The notes under the pieces: generated by a model
What the model saw: the letters and a program-made list of their open reading frames with translations, nothing else
Told to the model about the DNA's origin: nothing
Database searches by the model: none
In this document: positions 54,898-62,583 of the stretch, one piece after another
Numbering within the stretch: the first letter of the stretch is position 1
How the letters are laid out: each line of letters begins with the position of its first letter
Program-made: the position numbers and the translations under genes
From: Blastomonas sp.
GTDB lineage: Bacteria; Pseudomonadota; Alphaproteobacteria; Sphingomonadales; Sphingomonadaceae
NCBI RefSeq assembly: GCF_030373265.1
Contig: NZ_JAUCZC010000002.1
Span: 124,001-188,000, forward strand
Length of the DNA: 64,000 bases
Direction: 5' to 3'

Positions 54898-54945
54898 TGC
54901 GGATGATGGAGGCCCCGTCCCAAGGCCGATGACTGGACCAGCCGC

Positions 54946-56400
54946 TCACGCGAGCTGCCCCATATTCTGTGCGACGGCTTCCTCCACCAGCCGCACCTCG
55001 GTTACTGAATTCTCGTTTGCGCGCCGCGCGGCCCTTTCGGCCGCATCGCGCAAGTTCTTGGCCGCAGAAATGCGCACAAGAACCGGCTGCGCGTCGACCA
55101 GCTGGTCGAGCCGCGCCTTGGCTTCCGGTGTCCAATCGAGTTCCCGCTCGATCCTGGCCGGAGTGGCCGCAACTGCATCCATCTGGGTCGACAGCGGCAG
55201 GATGTGGAACAGCGCATCAAACAGCGCGTTGCACACTTCCTGCACCAGCCAGGTCGCCCCCGAATAGCCCATCACCGGCGTTCCCGTGTGGCGGCGGATC
55301 ACCGCCCCGGGGAAGCTCGCCGGGATATACATGCCCCGCGCGCCGCACTCGGCCATGTACATCCGCTCGTTATAGCTGCCGAACATCACCAGCGGAGGGT
55401 TGGTGCGGATCGCCTCGCGCACCGCCTCGTTGTCGGGCTTGACGCCCGCGGTGCGGCTGAAGGCGAAATTGCACGGCAGCCCCATGTCGTGCTCGAGGAA
55501 GTTGCGGATGCCGCGCGCATAGGTTTCGTTGGCGTGGATGCCGAAGCTTGCGGTGCCGAAGAAATCCTGCGTGACCGAGCGCCACAGATCCCATAGCGGC
55601 TTGATCGTGGTGTGCTTCTCGCGGTCGATGAACGGCTCGGGGTTGAGCCCGGTCAGCTCGCCCAGCTTGCGCAGGAACAAGGTGGTCGATTCCAGCCCGA
55701 TTGGCGCCTGCAGATAGGGCCGCTCGAGGGTTTCGCACAGGTTGCGGCCGAATTCGCGGTACATGCAGATGTTGACCTCTGCGTCCGCGAGCTTCTTGAC
55801 GTCGGCCAGATGGCTGCCCAGCGGGAACACCATGTTGAGCTCGCAGCCGATGCCTTCGACCAGCCGCTGGATTTCGGCCAGGTCGCTGGGCATGTTGAAC
55901 GTGCCGTAGATCGGGCCGAGGATGTTGACCTTGGGCTTTGTCCCCTCCTTGCGCGGCGCAAGCGGCTTGACCTTCTTTGGTCCGAATTCGGTCCACAGCC
56001 AGGTGAGCGCGCGATCGGCGGCCTGCCACTGGTCTTCGTCGATGGTGCGCGGCAGGAACCGGCGGATGTTGGTGCCGTTGGGGGTCACGCCGCCGCCGAT
56101 CATCTCGGCGATCGATCCGGTGACGACAACCGCGGGAAGATCGGGGTCGAGCGTCTGCCAGGCGCGGCGCATCGCACCTTCGGTGCCGGTCTTGCCCAGC
56201 TCTTCCTCGCCCAGGCCGGTGACGACAATGGGGAGTTCGTGCGGCGGCAGCGCATCGGTGTAGTGCAGCACCGAGGTCACCGGCAGGTTCTCGCAGCCCA
56301 CCGGGCCGTCGATGATGACCTGCAGGCCCTTGATCGCGGTGAACGCGTAGACCGCGCCCCAGTAACCGCCTGCCCGATCGTGATCGATGATGAGGGTCAT
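54946..56400 (-). CDS. bchZ: Chlorophyllide a reductase subunit Z
   Basis: Nitrogenase-like catalytic subunit that, with BchY and the reductase BchX, reduces ring B of chlorophyllide a to the bacteriochlorin level. The protein has 484 residues. The N-terminus [38 protein letters not shown] carries a conserved cysteine, and [18 protein letters not shown] is a typical late motif. The start overlaps the bchY stop by 4 bases, so they are translated together as expected for a 1:1 complex. Confidence 0.97.
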   Translation of the reverse strand: MTLIIDHDRAGGYWGAVYAFTAIKGLQVIIDGPVGCENLPVTSVLHYTDALPPHELPIVVTGLGEEELGKTGTEGAMRRAWQTLDPDLPAVVVTGSIAEMIGGGVTPNGTNIRRFLPRTIDEDQWQAADRALTWLWTEFGPKKVKPLAPRKEGTKPKVNILGPIYGTFNMPSDLAEIQRLVEGIGCELNMVFPLGSHLADVKKLADAEVNICMYREFGRNLCETLERPYLQAPIGLESTTLFLRKLGELTGLNPEPFIDREKHTTIKPLWDLWRSVTQDFFGTASFGIHANETYARGIRNFLEHDMGLPCNFAFSRTAGVKPDNEAVREAIRTNPPLVMFGSYNERMYMAECGARGMYIPASFPGAVIRRHTGTPVMGYSGATWLVQEVCNALFDALFHILPLSTQMDAVAATPARIERELDWTPEAKARLDQLVDAQPVLVRISAAKNLRDAAERAARRANENSVTEVRLVEEAVAQNMGQLA

Positions 56401-57929
56401 GTGCCCACCGCCTCTTCGGACTTGGTGAGTCCCTTGATGCGCGCGGCGTACTTCTTCTTGAACTCGGGCCGGTCGACCGGGGTATCGCGCCAGATGCCGG
56501 CATTCTCGTTGGCACCAACGCCATCGAAGAAGCTCTGCATCCGGTTGAACCGGTCCTGGTTGGCAAGCGCGGCGTTGATCACCAGCGCCAGCGAGCCAGC
56601 GCCTGCCGGGCCCATCAGCGGACGCGCCGAGATCAGGTTGGTGAAGTACAGCGCGGGGATCGCCTCGCTCTTGGCGTGCTGGACCACCGGGGTGGTGCCG
56701 ATGGCGAGATCCGGGCGGTATTCCTCGACCGCCGCGATGTCCTGCTCGAGGCTGGCGCGGTACTGGATGCGCACGCCGCGCGCTTCGAGCCAGGCGCGGT
56801 CGGGCTCGGACCAGCGGGTCTTGGGGCAGGCGGTGCCCACATACGGCACTTCGGCGCCGCTTTCGATCAGCAGCCGCGCGACCAGCAGTTCGGAGCCTTC
56901 ATAACCCGAAACCGTGATCCGGCCCTTGATCGGATTGGCATCGAGCGCCGCGCGGATTGCGGGCAGGAACTTGTCCTTGGCGGCATCGACCGCCGATTGC
57001 GCGACGCCGCAGGCCGCGCCGATGGCATCGAGCCAGGCGGCGGTGCCATCGACACCCACCGGCGCCGAACCGATCACCGGACGCCCGGCAGCTTCGAACT
57101 CGCGCACGCTGGCGGTGTAGAACGGGTGGATCGCGGCGACCGCGGCGCAATCAAGCGCGCTGTACAGTTCGCGCCATTCGCGGGTCGGGACGACGGGCCC
57201 TGCAGCCAAGCCCAAAGGCTCAAGCAGCTGACCGATGCCGACCGGATCGGCGGGGAACATTTCGCCCAGCAGCGTCACCGTCGGACGGTCGGGGCGATGG
57301 CTGGGCGCGGCGACCGGGCCCTGCGAGGCTTCCTTGCGCGCATAGGCGAGCATGGCGCCGGCGAGCACGTCCTTGGCCTCGGCATGGGTCGGGACGCCGA
57401 AGCCGGGGACATCAATGCCGATGATCCGTACGCCGTTGATCTGCTTGGGCAGATTTTGGATCGGGACGCCCGATGCGGTGGGTACGCACAGATTGGTGAC
57501 GACGACGGTGTCATACAAAGCCGGATCGGCCATCAGATGCACCGCGTCGCGGATGTCTTCGTACAGCTTGCCGGTGACGAGCGTTTCGGAGCTGAACGGG
57601 ACGTAACCGACCGAACGGCGCGCCCCGTAGAAATGCGAGGTGAAGGTCAGGCCATAGACGCAGCAGGCCGAGCCCGAGAGGATCGTCGCGGTGCGGCGCA
57701 TGCGCAGGCCGACGCGCAAGGATCCGAACGCGGGGCACATGCTCTGCGGCTGATCGTGCGGACCCTTGGGGTAATCGGCGGCGTAGCGCGCCAGGATTTC
57801 GCCCTTGCCTGCCTCTTCGGCGGCCGCGCGCATGGTGTCCTTTGACGAGCACCCCCCTTCGACGGGAGCGGCCGCAAGGTCGATCCGGTCAGGTGCGCGC
57901 GCGGCGGAAGAGGCGGGGCTGTCGGTCAT
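56397..57929 (-). CDS. bchY: Chlorophyllide a reductase subunit Y
   Basis: The second nitrogenase-like subunit of chlorophyllide a reductase; it holds the iron-sulphur cluster with BchZ. The protein has 510 residues from the ATG at 57929 ([13 protein letters not shown]), which overlaps the bchX TGA as ATGA. Cysteine-bearing motifs include [33 protein letters not shown] and [22 protein letters not shown]. The open frame upstream of 57929 has no support. Confidence 0.96.
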   Translation of the reverse strand: MTDSPASSAARAPDRIDLAAAPVEGGCSSKDTMRAAAEEAGKGEILARYAADYPKGPHDQPQSMCPAFGSLRVGLRMRRTATILSGSACCVYGLTFTSHFYGARRSVGYVPFSSETLVTGKLYEDIRDAVHLMADPALYDTVVVTNLCVPTASGVPIQNLPKQINGVRIIGIDVPGFGVPTHAEAKDVLAGAMLAYARKEASQGPVAAPSHRPDRPTVTLLGEMFPADPVGIGQLLEPLGLAAGPVVPTREWRELYSALDCAAVAAIHPFYTASVREFEAAGRPVIGSAPVGVDGTAAWLDAIGAACGVAQSAVDAAKDKFLPAIRAALDANPIKGRITVSGYEGSELLVARLLIESGAEVPYVGTACPKTRWSEPDRAWLEARGVRIQYRASLEQDIAAVEEYRPDLAIGTTPVVQHAKSEAIPALYFTNLISARPLMGPAGAGSLALVINAALANQDRFNRMQSFFDGVGANENAGIWRDTPVDRPEFKKKYAARIKGLTKSEEAVGT

Positions 57930-58924
57930 ACGGCGTCGTAAACCACTTCGAGCGAAGGCTTCTGTTCGTAGGTGCCGCCGCGCATGTCGGCCTGGGTCGC
58001 GGGGACCAGCTCGACATTGCCGCCGGTGTCCTCGGGCTTGAACAGCGCGAGCAGACCATCCTGGGTCAGCGGACGCGGGGGTGCGGGCTGCGCTTCGGCG
58101 ACGTTGATCGCGAGTTCTTCGAACAAGGATGCCCATTCGGTGTCGGGGCGTCCGATGATCTGGTAGTTGGCCGACTTGCGGCGGATATCGTCATTGGCCG
58201 GGATCGAGGCGAGCACCGGGATGCCGACCTCTTCTGCGAACGCCTGCGCCTCGCCGGTGCCGTCATCCTTGTTGATCAGGATGCCCGCAACGCCGACATT
58301 GCCGCCCATCTTGCCGAAATAGTCGACCGCCTTGCAGACGTTGTTGGCGACATAGAGCGATTGCAGGTCGTTCGACGCGACGACGATGACCTTCTGGCAC
58401 ATGTCGCGCGCAATCGGCAGGCCGAAGCCGCCGCAGACCACGTCGCCGAGGAAATCGAGCAGCACGAAATCGAAGCCCCAGTCGTGGAAGCCGAGCTTTT
58501 CGAGCAGTTCGAAACCGTGGATGATGCCGCGTCCGCCGCAGCCGCGTCCCACTTCGGGGCCGCCCAGTTCCATCGCGAACACGCCGTCGCGCTGGAAGCA
58601 GACATCCTCGATGCGAACCTCTTCGCCGGCCAGCTTTTTGGCGCTGCTGGTTTCGATGATCGTCGGGCACGCCTTGCCGCCGAACAGCAGACTGGTGGTG
58701 TCGGACTTGGGATCGCAACCGATCAGCAGCACGCGCTTGCCCTGCTGCGCCATCATATAGCTGAGGTTCGAGAGCGCGAAGCTCTTGCCCGAACCGCCCT
58801 TGCCGTAGATCGCGATGATCTGCGTTTCCTTGGTCACAGGTCCCGTGTGCACCGGATCGGGTTCGTGCGATGCTTCATCGCGCAGGGCGGCCGTATCAGG
58901 TCCGGAATGTTCCAACATCGTCAT
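57926..58924 (-). CDS. bchX: Chlorophyllide a reductase iron protein (subunit X)
   Basis: NifH-like ATPase that passes electrons to BchYZ. The protein has 332 residues from the ATG at 58924, which overlaps the bchC TGA as ATGA. P-loop GKGGSGKS at residues 41-48, and the two cysteines that hold the shared 4Fe-4S cluster appear in VGRGCGGRGIIHGF and DVVCGGFGLPIARD. Switch-type aspartates are in LLIGCDPKSDTTSLL. It has the usual Cys/Asp pattern of the family and is followed by bchY and bchZ. Confidence 0.97.
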   Translation of the reverse strand: MTMLEHSGPDTAALRDEASHEPDPVHTGPVTKETQIIAIYGKGGSGKSFALSNLSYMMAQQGKRVLLIGCDPKSDTTSLLFGGKACPTIIETSSAKKLAGEEVRIEDVCFQRDGVFAMELGGPEVGRGCGGRGIIHGFELLEKLGFHDWGFDFVLLDFLGDVVCGGFGLPIARDMCQKVIVVASNDLQSLYVANNVCKAVDYFGKMGGNVGVAGILINKDDGTGEAQAFAEEVGIPVLASIPANDDIRRKSANYQIIGRPDTEWASLFEELAINVAEAQPAPPRPLTQDGLLALFKPEDTGGNVELVPATQADMRGGTYEQKPSLEVVYDAV

Positions 58925-59853
58925 GCGCAAGCGCTCCAATCGAGTATCATCTTGAGGCAGGCCGGATCGGTGAACGCGGTGGGGTACGCGCTGGGTGCAT
59001 CAGCAACCGGCTGAACATGGCTGACCAGCCCGGCAAGGCTGAGCGCACCGCTAGAAACCATCGCGCGGATCGCGACGAGGTCATCGGGGCCCCATTCCGC
59101 AGCGACGCGGATGCGTGCTTCGCGCATGAATGCGGGCGGAAAGGTAAAGCTGAGCGGCTGCTGATAGAACCCGGCGAGCGTGACTTCCCCACCCTTGCCA
59201 AGCCGCGAGATCAGCGTGTCGAGCAGCGAACCGTCGCCGCTGACATCGCAGATGCTGCGATAATCGCGGCGCTCATCCGCATCGGGATGAACAATATCAT
59301 AGCCATCCGCGCCGGCGCTGCGGGCCGGGTTGATCTCCCACACGGTCGGCGCAGGCGCGCCGCTGGCGATGGTGAGACGGGCGAGCAGGCGGCCAAGGAT
59401 GCCGTGGCCAACGATCAGATCGGGAGGACCGCCCGCCATCGCATGCAACGCAGTGGCGGCAAGCGCGAACAGCACGCCGTCCGAGCCCCAGTTTTCGTCG
59501 ATCGGCAGCGCGCGGGCCGAGGGCACCACGAGTCGCCGTGCCGATCCGCCGAACAGACCGCGCGCATCGGCAAAGCAGTTGGCGCCGGGCACGAACACCC
59601 ATTCGCCGATCCGGCCCTTGCACTCAGCGCCTGAGTCGACAATCCGGCCCACCGACTCATAGCCGGGGACCAGCGGGTAACCCATTCCGGGGAAGCTAGG
59701 CATCTTGCCGGTAAACAGCAGTTTTTCGGTACCGGTGCTGATGCCGCTCCACGCGATTTCGACAACGACATCGGCGGATTCTGGCGCATTCAGCGCCAAC
59801 GGACGCAAGGCAAGGCGGTGCGGTGCTTCAAAAATGACGGCCATTGCCTGCAT
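58921..59853 (-). CDS. bchC: 3-hydroxyethyl bacteriochlorophyllide a dehydrogenase
   Basis: Oxidises the C3 hydroxyethyl group to acetyl in bacteriochlorophyll a synthesis. The protein has 310 residues from the ATG at 59853 (MQAMAVIFEAP, GGGGAG ribosome-binding site). It is an alcohol-dehydrogenase-like fold with the glycine-rich VGHGILGRLLAR and opening WSGISTGTEKLLFTGKMPSFPGMGYPLVPGYESVGR. It is the first gene of the bchCXYZ-pufBALMC operon. In many phototrophs crtF or other carotenoid genes precede it; here nothing of that kind does. Confidence 0.95.
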   Translation of the reverse strand: MQAMAVIFEAPHRLALRPLALNAPESADVVVEIAWSGISTGTEKLLFTGKMPSFPGMGYPLVPGYESVGRIVDSGAECKGRIGEWVFVPGANCFADARGLFGGSARRLVVPSARALPIDENWGSDGVLFALAATALHAMAGGPPDLIVGHGILGRLLARLTIASGAPAPTVWEINPARSAGADGYDIVHPDADERRDYRSICDVSGDGSLLDTLISRLGKGGEVTLAGFYQQPLSFTFPPAFMREARIRVAAEWGPDDLVAIRAMVSSGALSLAGLVSHVQPVADAPSAYPTAFTDPACLKMILDWSACA

Positions 59854-60327
59854 TGTGCGCTCCCCTTGTCTAAAGCCTTTGGGGGACACTCACGAGACCC
59901 CTCAACAAGGTGTCATCTTAACTTAACTCCCCATAGTGTCAATGTAGGTTTACACATTGCAGTGCATTTGTTTTTGGACACTTTTGCCCATGGGGGTGAT
60001 CGTTTCGAACCCAAGGCGGCAGATCTGGCGGAGTGCGCTGGTGGCGATCCCCGCAATTGCCACGGGCCAAATGGCAGGCGAAGCGCCGTCTGGGTGGCCC
60101 CACAAAGCTGCGCCGCGAGTCTGCCCGGCATCGCATCGGGAGGGCACGTCCTGTGGCATCGACGCTGCGGGCGTGCGGCTCAAACTTCCGGCGCTATGCC
60201 AACCCATGTGATGATGGCCCGAGGTCGATCGCCCTAGGACGGGTGTCGACGCGGTGCCCTGCCCCACACCCCGACGAGCCACGACGGGCACCGCGTCACC
60301 AACGCCAACAAAGGGATTTTGCAGGCC
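59854..60327. promoter_or_regulatory. Control region between the photosynthesis operon and the SRPBCC gene, with PpsR/CrtJ-type sites
   Basis: 474 bases without a gene. Next to bchC, TGT-N12-ACA occurs exactly at 59937-59954. Near-matches (TGT-N12-ACT at 59911-59928 and TGC-N12-ACA at 59963-59980) lie 8 bases on either side. A minus-strand TTGACA (59937-59942) and AAGATG (59914-59919) with 17-base spacing form the probable bchC promoter and are covered by the first two sites. This is the layout known for aerobic repression by PpsR/CrtJ. Further toward the SRPBCC gene lies an inverted repeat (60248-60297). Confidence 0.75.
60248..60297. repeat. 12-base inverted repeat upstream of the SRPBCC gene
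   Basis: Perfect arms GACGCGGTGCCC (60248-60259) and GGGCACCGCGTC (60286-60297) with a 26-base loop, ending 30 bases before the SRPBCC ATG. It has no T-run and no gene upstream ends here, so a leader hairpin or regulator site is more likely than a terminator. Confidence 0.6.
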
Positions 60328-60942
60328 ATGAACCTTGCCAACTGGGCCCGTTACGGATTGGCCGCCACGCTGGCTACGGCTGCTGGCGGCGTCTTGATGA
60401 TTCGCCGTCCGACCCATGCCAATCACGACGCTGCGCCTGCGCGCTCTGCACGCCACGCGCGCCGCTTCGGCGACTATCGCGTCACCGGCGCGACCGTGTC
60501 GATCCGAGCGACTCCCGAGCAGATTCTGGATTGCTGGCAGAGCGATCCGCAGTTGTGGCGGGACCTGGAATACCTCCCCATCCCCGAAGGCAACCAACCC
60601 GACCTGCTGCTGCCGTCCGCAGAGTTGCGGGCGATGGCATCGCGCCCGCTGCTGATCCGCATCGTCACCCGGCGCGAAGGCGAGCTGATCGCCTGGGCCT
60701 CCGAGGGCGATGACCATGCCGACATGCATGGCCGCATGCGACTGCACGACAATGGCGCCAAGGGCATCGCGGTGGAGGTGATCATGGCGGTCCGCCCCCG
60801 CGATTTCGCCTCGACGCTCAAGACCGAGGCGATGATGGCCGAGGCGCTCAAGCTTGGCATTTTGCGCGACCTGCGGCGGATGAAGATGCTGATCGAAACC
60901 GGCGAGATCGCCACCGCGAGGATGCGCCCCGACGCTGCCTGA
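60328..60942 (+). CDS. SRPBCC (START-like) domain protein
   Basis: A 204-residue protein with an N-terminal membrane-anchor-like helix (LANWARYGLAATLATAAGGVLMI) followed by an SRPBCC/cyclase-dehydrase type domain: TVSIRATPEQILDCWQSDPQLWRDLEYLPIP, then the strand IAWASEGDDHADMHGRMRLHDNGAKGIAVEVIMAVRP. The last ~40 residues form a helix rich in Leu, Lys and Arg (MMAEALKLGILRDLRRMKML). Such proteins bind a hydrophobic ligand. It lies 42 bases before a zinc alcohol dehydrogenase on the same strand; this pair recurs in other proteobacteria. Function unknown. Confidence 0.8.
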   Translation: MNLANWARYGLAATLATAAGGVLMIRRPTHANHDAAPARSARHARRFGDYRVTGATVSIRATPEQILDCWQSDPQLWRDLEYLPIPEGNQPDLLLPSAELRAMASRPLLIRIVTRREGELIAWASEGDDHADMHGRMRLHDNGAKGIAVEVIMAVRPRDFASTLKTEAMMAEALKLGILRDLRRMKMLIETGEIATARMRPDAA

Positions 60943-60984
60943 CCGTTCGCCCCTTTTGGCTTTGACTGAACAAGGACTCATTTT

Positions 60985-62154
60985 ATGCGAGCCGCCACCT
61001 TCCAGGGCAAAGGCCATATCGAAGTGCGCCAGATGCCCGATCCCAAGATCGTCAATCCGCGCGATGCGATCGTCGAGGTCACCTCCACCGCGATCTGCGG
61101 GTCTGACCTGCATCTGTATGACGGGGTGATTCCCGGCGTCGAGAAGGACGACATACTGGGCCATGAGTTCATGGGCCGCGTGGTCGATGTCGGCCGCGAG
61201 AGCACGCTGACGATCGGCCAGCGCGTCGTCGTGCCGTTTACCATCTTCTGCGGCCAGTGCTTCCAGTGCGCCGACCAGCGCTACAGCGCCTGCGACAACA
61301 GCTGTCCGGTCGAGAACCAGCAGGTTGCCGAAAAGGCGTTCGGCTATCCGCTGGCCGGCATGTTTGGCTATTCGCACCTCACCGGCGGCTATGCCGGGGG
61401 CCAGGCCGAACTGGTCCGCGTTCCCTATTCCGATGTCATCCCGCAGATCGTCCCCGACGACATTCCCGATGACCGGCTGCTGTTCCTGTCCGACATCCTG
61501 CCGACCGGCTGGATGGCGGCGCTGAACGCCGAGATCGAGCCGGGCGATACCATCGCGGTGTGGGGCTGCGGGCCGGTGGGTCTGTTCTCGATCCTCAGCG
61601 CCTTTCACCAGGGCGCCGGGCGGGTAATCGCGATCGATGGCGTGCCGGGACGGCTCGCCATGGCCGAAGGGCTGGGCGCGGAGCCGGTCAATTTCCACGA
61701 GACCGACATTCTCGACGGGCTCATGCAGATGACCGGCGGGGTCGGCCCGGATGCGGTGATCGATGCGATCGGGATGGAATCGCACGGCTTTTCGATCGAC
61801 AACATCGCCGACAGGATCAAGCAGACGGTCGGCATGGGTCAGGACCGCGCGCACGTGCTGCGCCAGGCGATCTTGGCCTGCCGCAAGGGCGGCCGGGTTT
61901 CGGTCCCCGGGGTGTATGGCGGCAAGGCGGACCTGTTTCCGCTGGGCGCGCTAATGCAGAAAGGTCTGCAGCTGCGCACCGGGCAGACGCATGTGCGGCG
62001 CTATACCGAAGAGTTGCTCGACATGATCGAACGCGACGTGATCGACCCCAGCTTCCTGATCAGCCATCGCCTGCCGCTGGATGATGCAGCCAGGGGCTAT
62101 CGCAATTTCCGCGACCATCAGGACGACTGGATCAAGGTCGTCATGCAGCCCTGA
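60985..62154 (+). CDS. Zinc-dependent alcohol dehydrogenase (formaldehyde-dehydrogenase-like)
   Basis: A 389-residue medium-chain dehydrogenase. The catalytic zinc is held by Cys 38 (AICGSDLHLYDG) and the His/Glu pair of GHEFMG (residues 60-61). The structural zinc lobe has cysteines in FCGQCFQCADQRYSACD. The NAD(P) Rossmann motif is VWGCGPVGLFSI. Similarity is greatest to glutathione-independent formaldehyde dehydrogenase and related broad-specificity alcohol/aldehyde enzymes. It is probably co-transcribed with the SRPBCC gene and could share a substrate with it. Confidence 0.9.
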   Translation: MRAATFQGKGHIEVRQMPDPKIVNPRDAIVEVTSTAICGSDLHLYDGVIPGVEKDDILGHEFMGRVVDVGRESTLTIGQRVVVPFTIFCGQCFQCADQRYSACDNSCPVENQQVAEKAFGYPLAGMFGYSHLTGGYAGGQAELVRVPYSDVIPQIVPDDIPDDRLLFLSDILPTGWMAALNAEIEPGDTIAVWGCGPVGLFSILSAFHQGAGRVIAIDGVPGRLAMAEGLGAEPVNFHETDILDGLMQMTGGVGPDAVIDAIGMESHGFSIDNIADRIKQTVGMGQDRAHVLRQAILACRKGGRVSVPGVYGGKADLFPLGALMQKGLQLRTGQTHVRRYTEELLDMIERDVIDPSFLISHRLPLDDAARGYRNFRDHQDDWIKVVMQP

Positions 62155-62191
62155 TCCCGAGCCCCCGGGCCAATGGATGGGGCGCAGCAGG

Positions 62192-62566
62192 CTATACCAG
62201 CTCCAAGGCCCTTTTGAGCGTTTCGATGATCCGGCGCACGCCGACCGGCTTGTCGCAGCGCGGGGCCTGTCTGAACCGCTCGGGAATCGCCAGCGCGTCA
62301 TAGCCGCTCACGAACACGATGGGGATGCCGCGGTCCAGAAGCTGGTCTGCGGCCGGGAACACCATCTCGCCCTTGAGGTTGCCATCGAGCACCGCGCCAT
62401 CGATGTGCGGTGTCGCCGCGATGATGGCGATGGCATCCGCCAGACTGGCCACCGGTCCGATGACGGTCGCCCCGATACGCTCCAGTTCCATATGCAGCTC
62501 GTCGGCGACCAGATATTCGTCTTCGACCACCAGAATGCGACGTCCATTGAGCGACAGATCGGTCAT
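62192..62566 (-). CDS. Single-domain response regulator
   Basis: A 124-residue receiver domain without an output module. The phosphoacceptor Asp is in GAVLDGNLKGE (about residue 56), the acid pair in VVEDEYLV, the switch Ser in FVSGYD and the Lys in CDKPVG. It starts MTDLSLNGRRILV at 62566. Receivers of this type pair with HWE kinases in alphaproteobacterial stress or light signalling. The neighbouring kinase lies 17 bases upstream on the same strand, so the two form a signalling pair. Confidence 0.92.
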   Translation of the reverse strand: MTDLSLNGRRILVVEDEYLVADELHMELERIGATVIGPVASLADAIAIIAATPHIDGAVLDGNLKGEMVFPAADQLLDRGIPIVFVSGYDALAIPERFRQAPRCDKPVGVRRIIETLKRALELV

Positions 62567-62583
62567 GGCGGGTCTCCTTGATA

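Noticed and set aside
54817-54945. pufQ gene between bchZ and pufB
   Set aside because: Only 129 bases, filled with hairpins; no open frame of suitable length on the minus strand.
60248-60297. Intrinsic terminator
   Set aside because: No T-run on either strand and no gene ends toward it; listed as an inverted repeat only.
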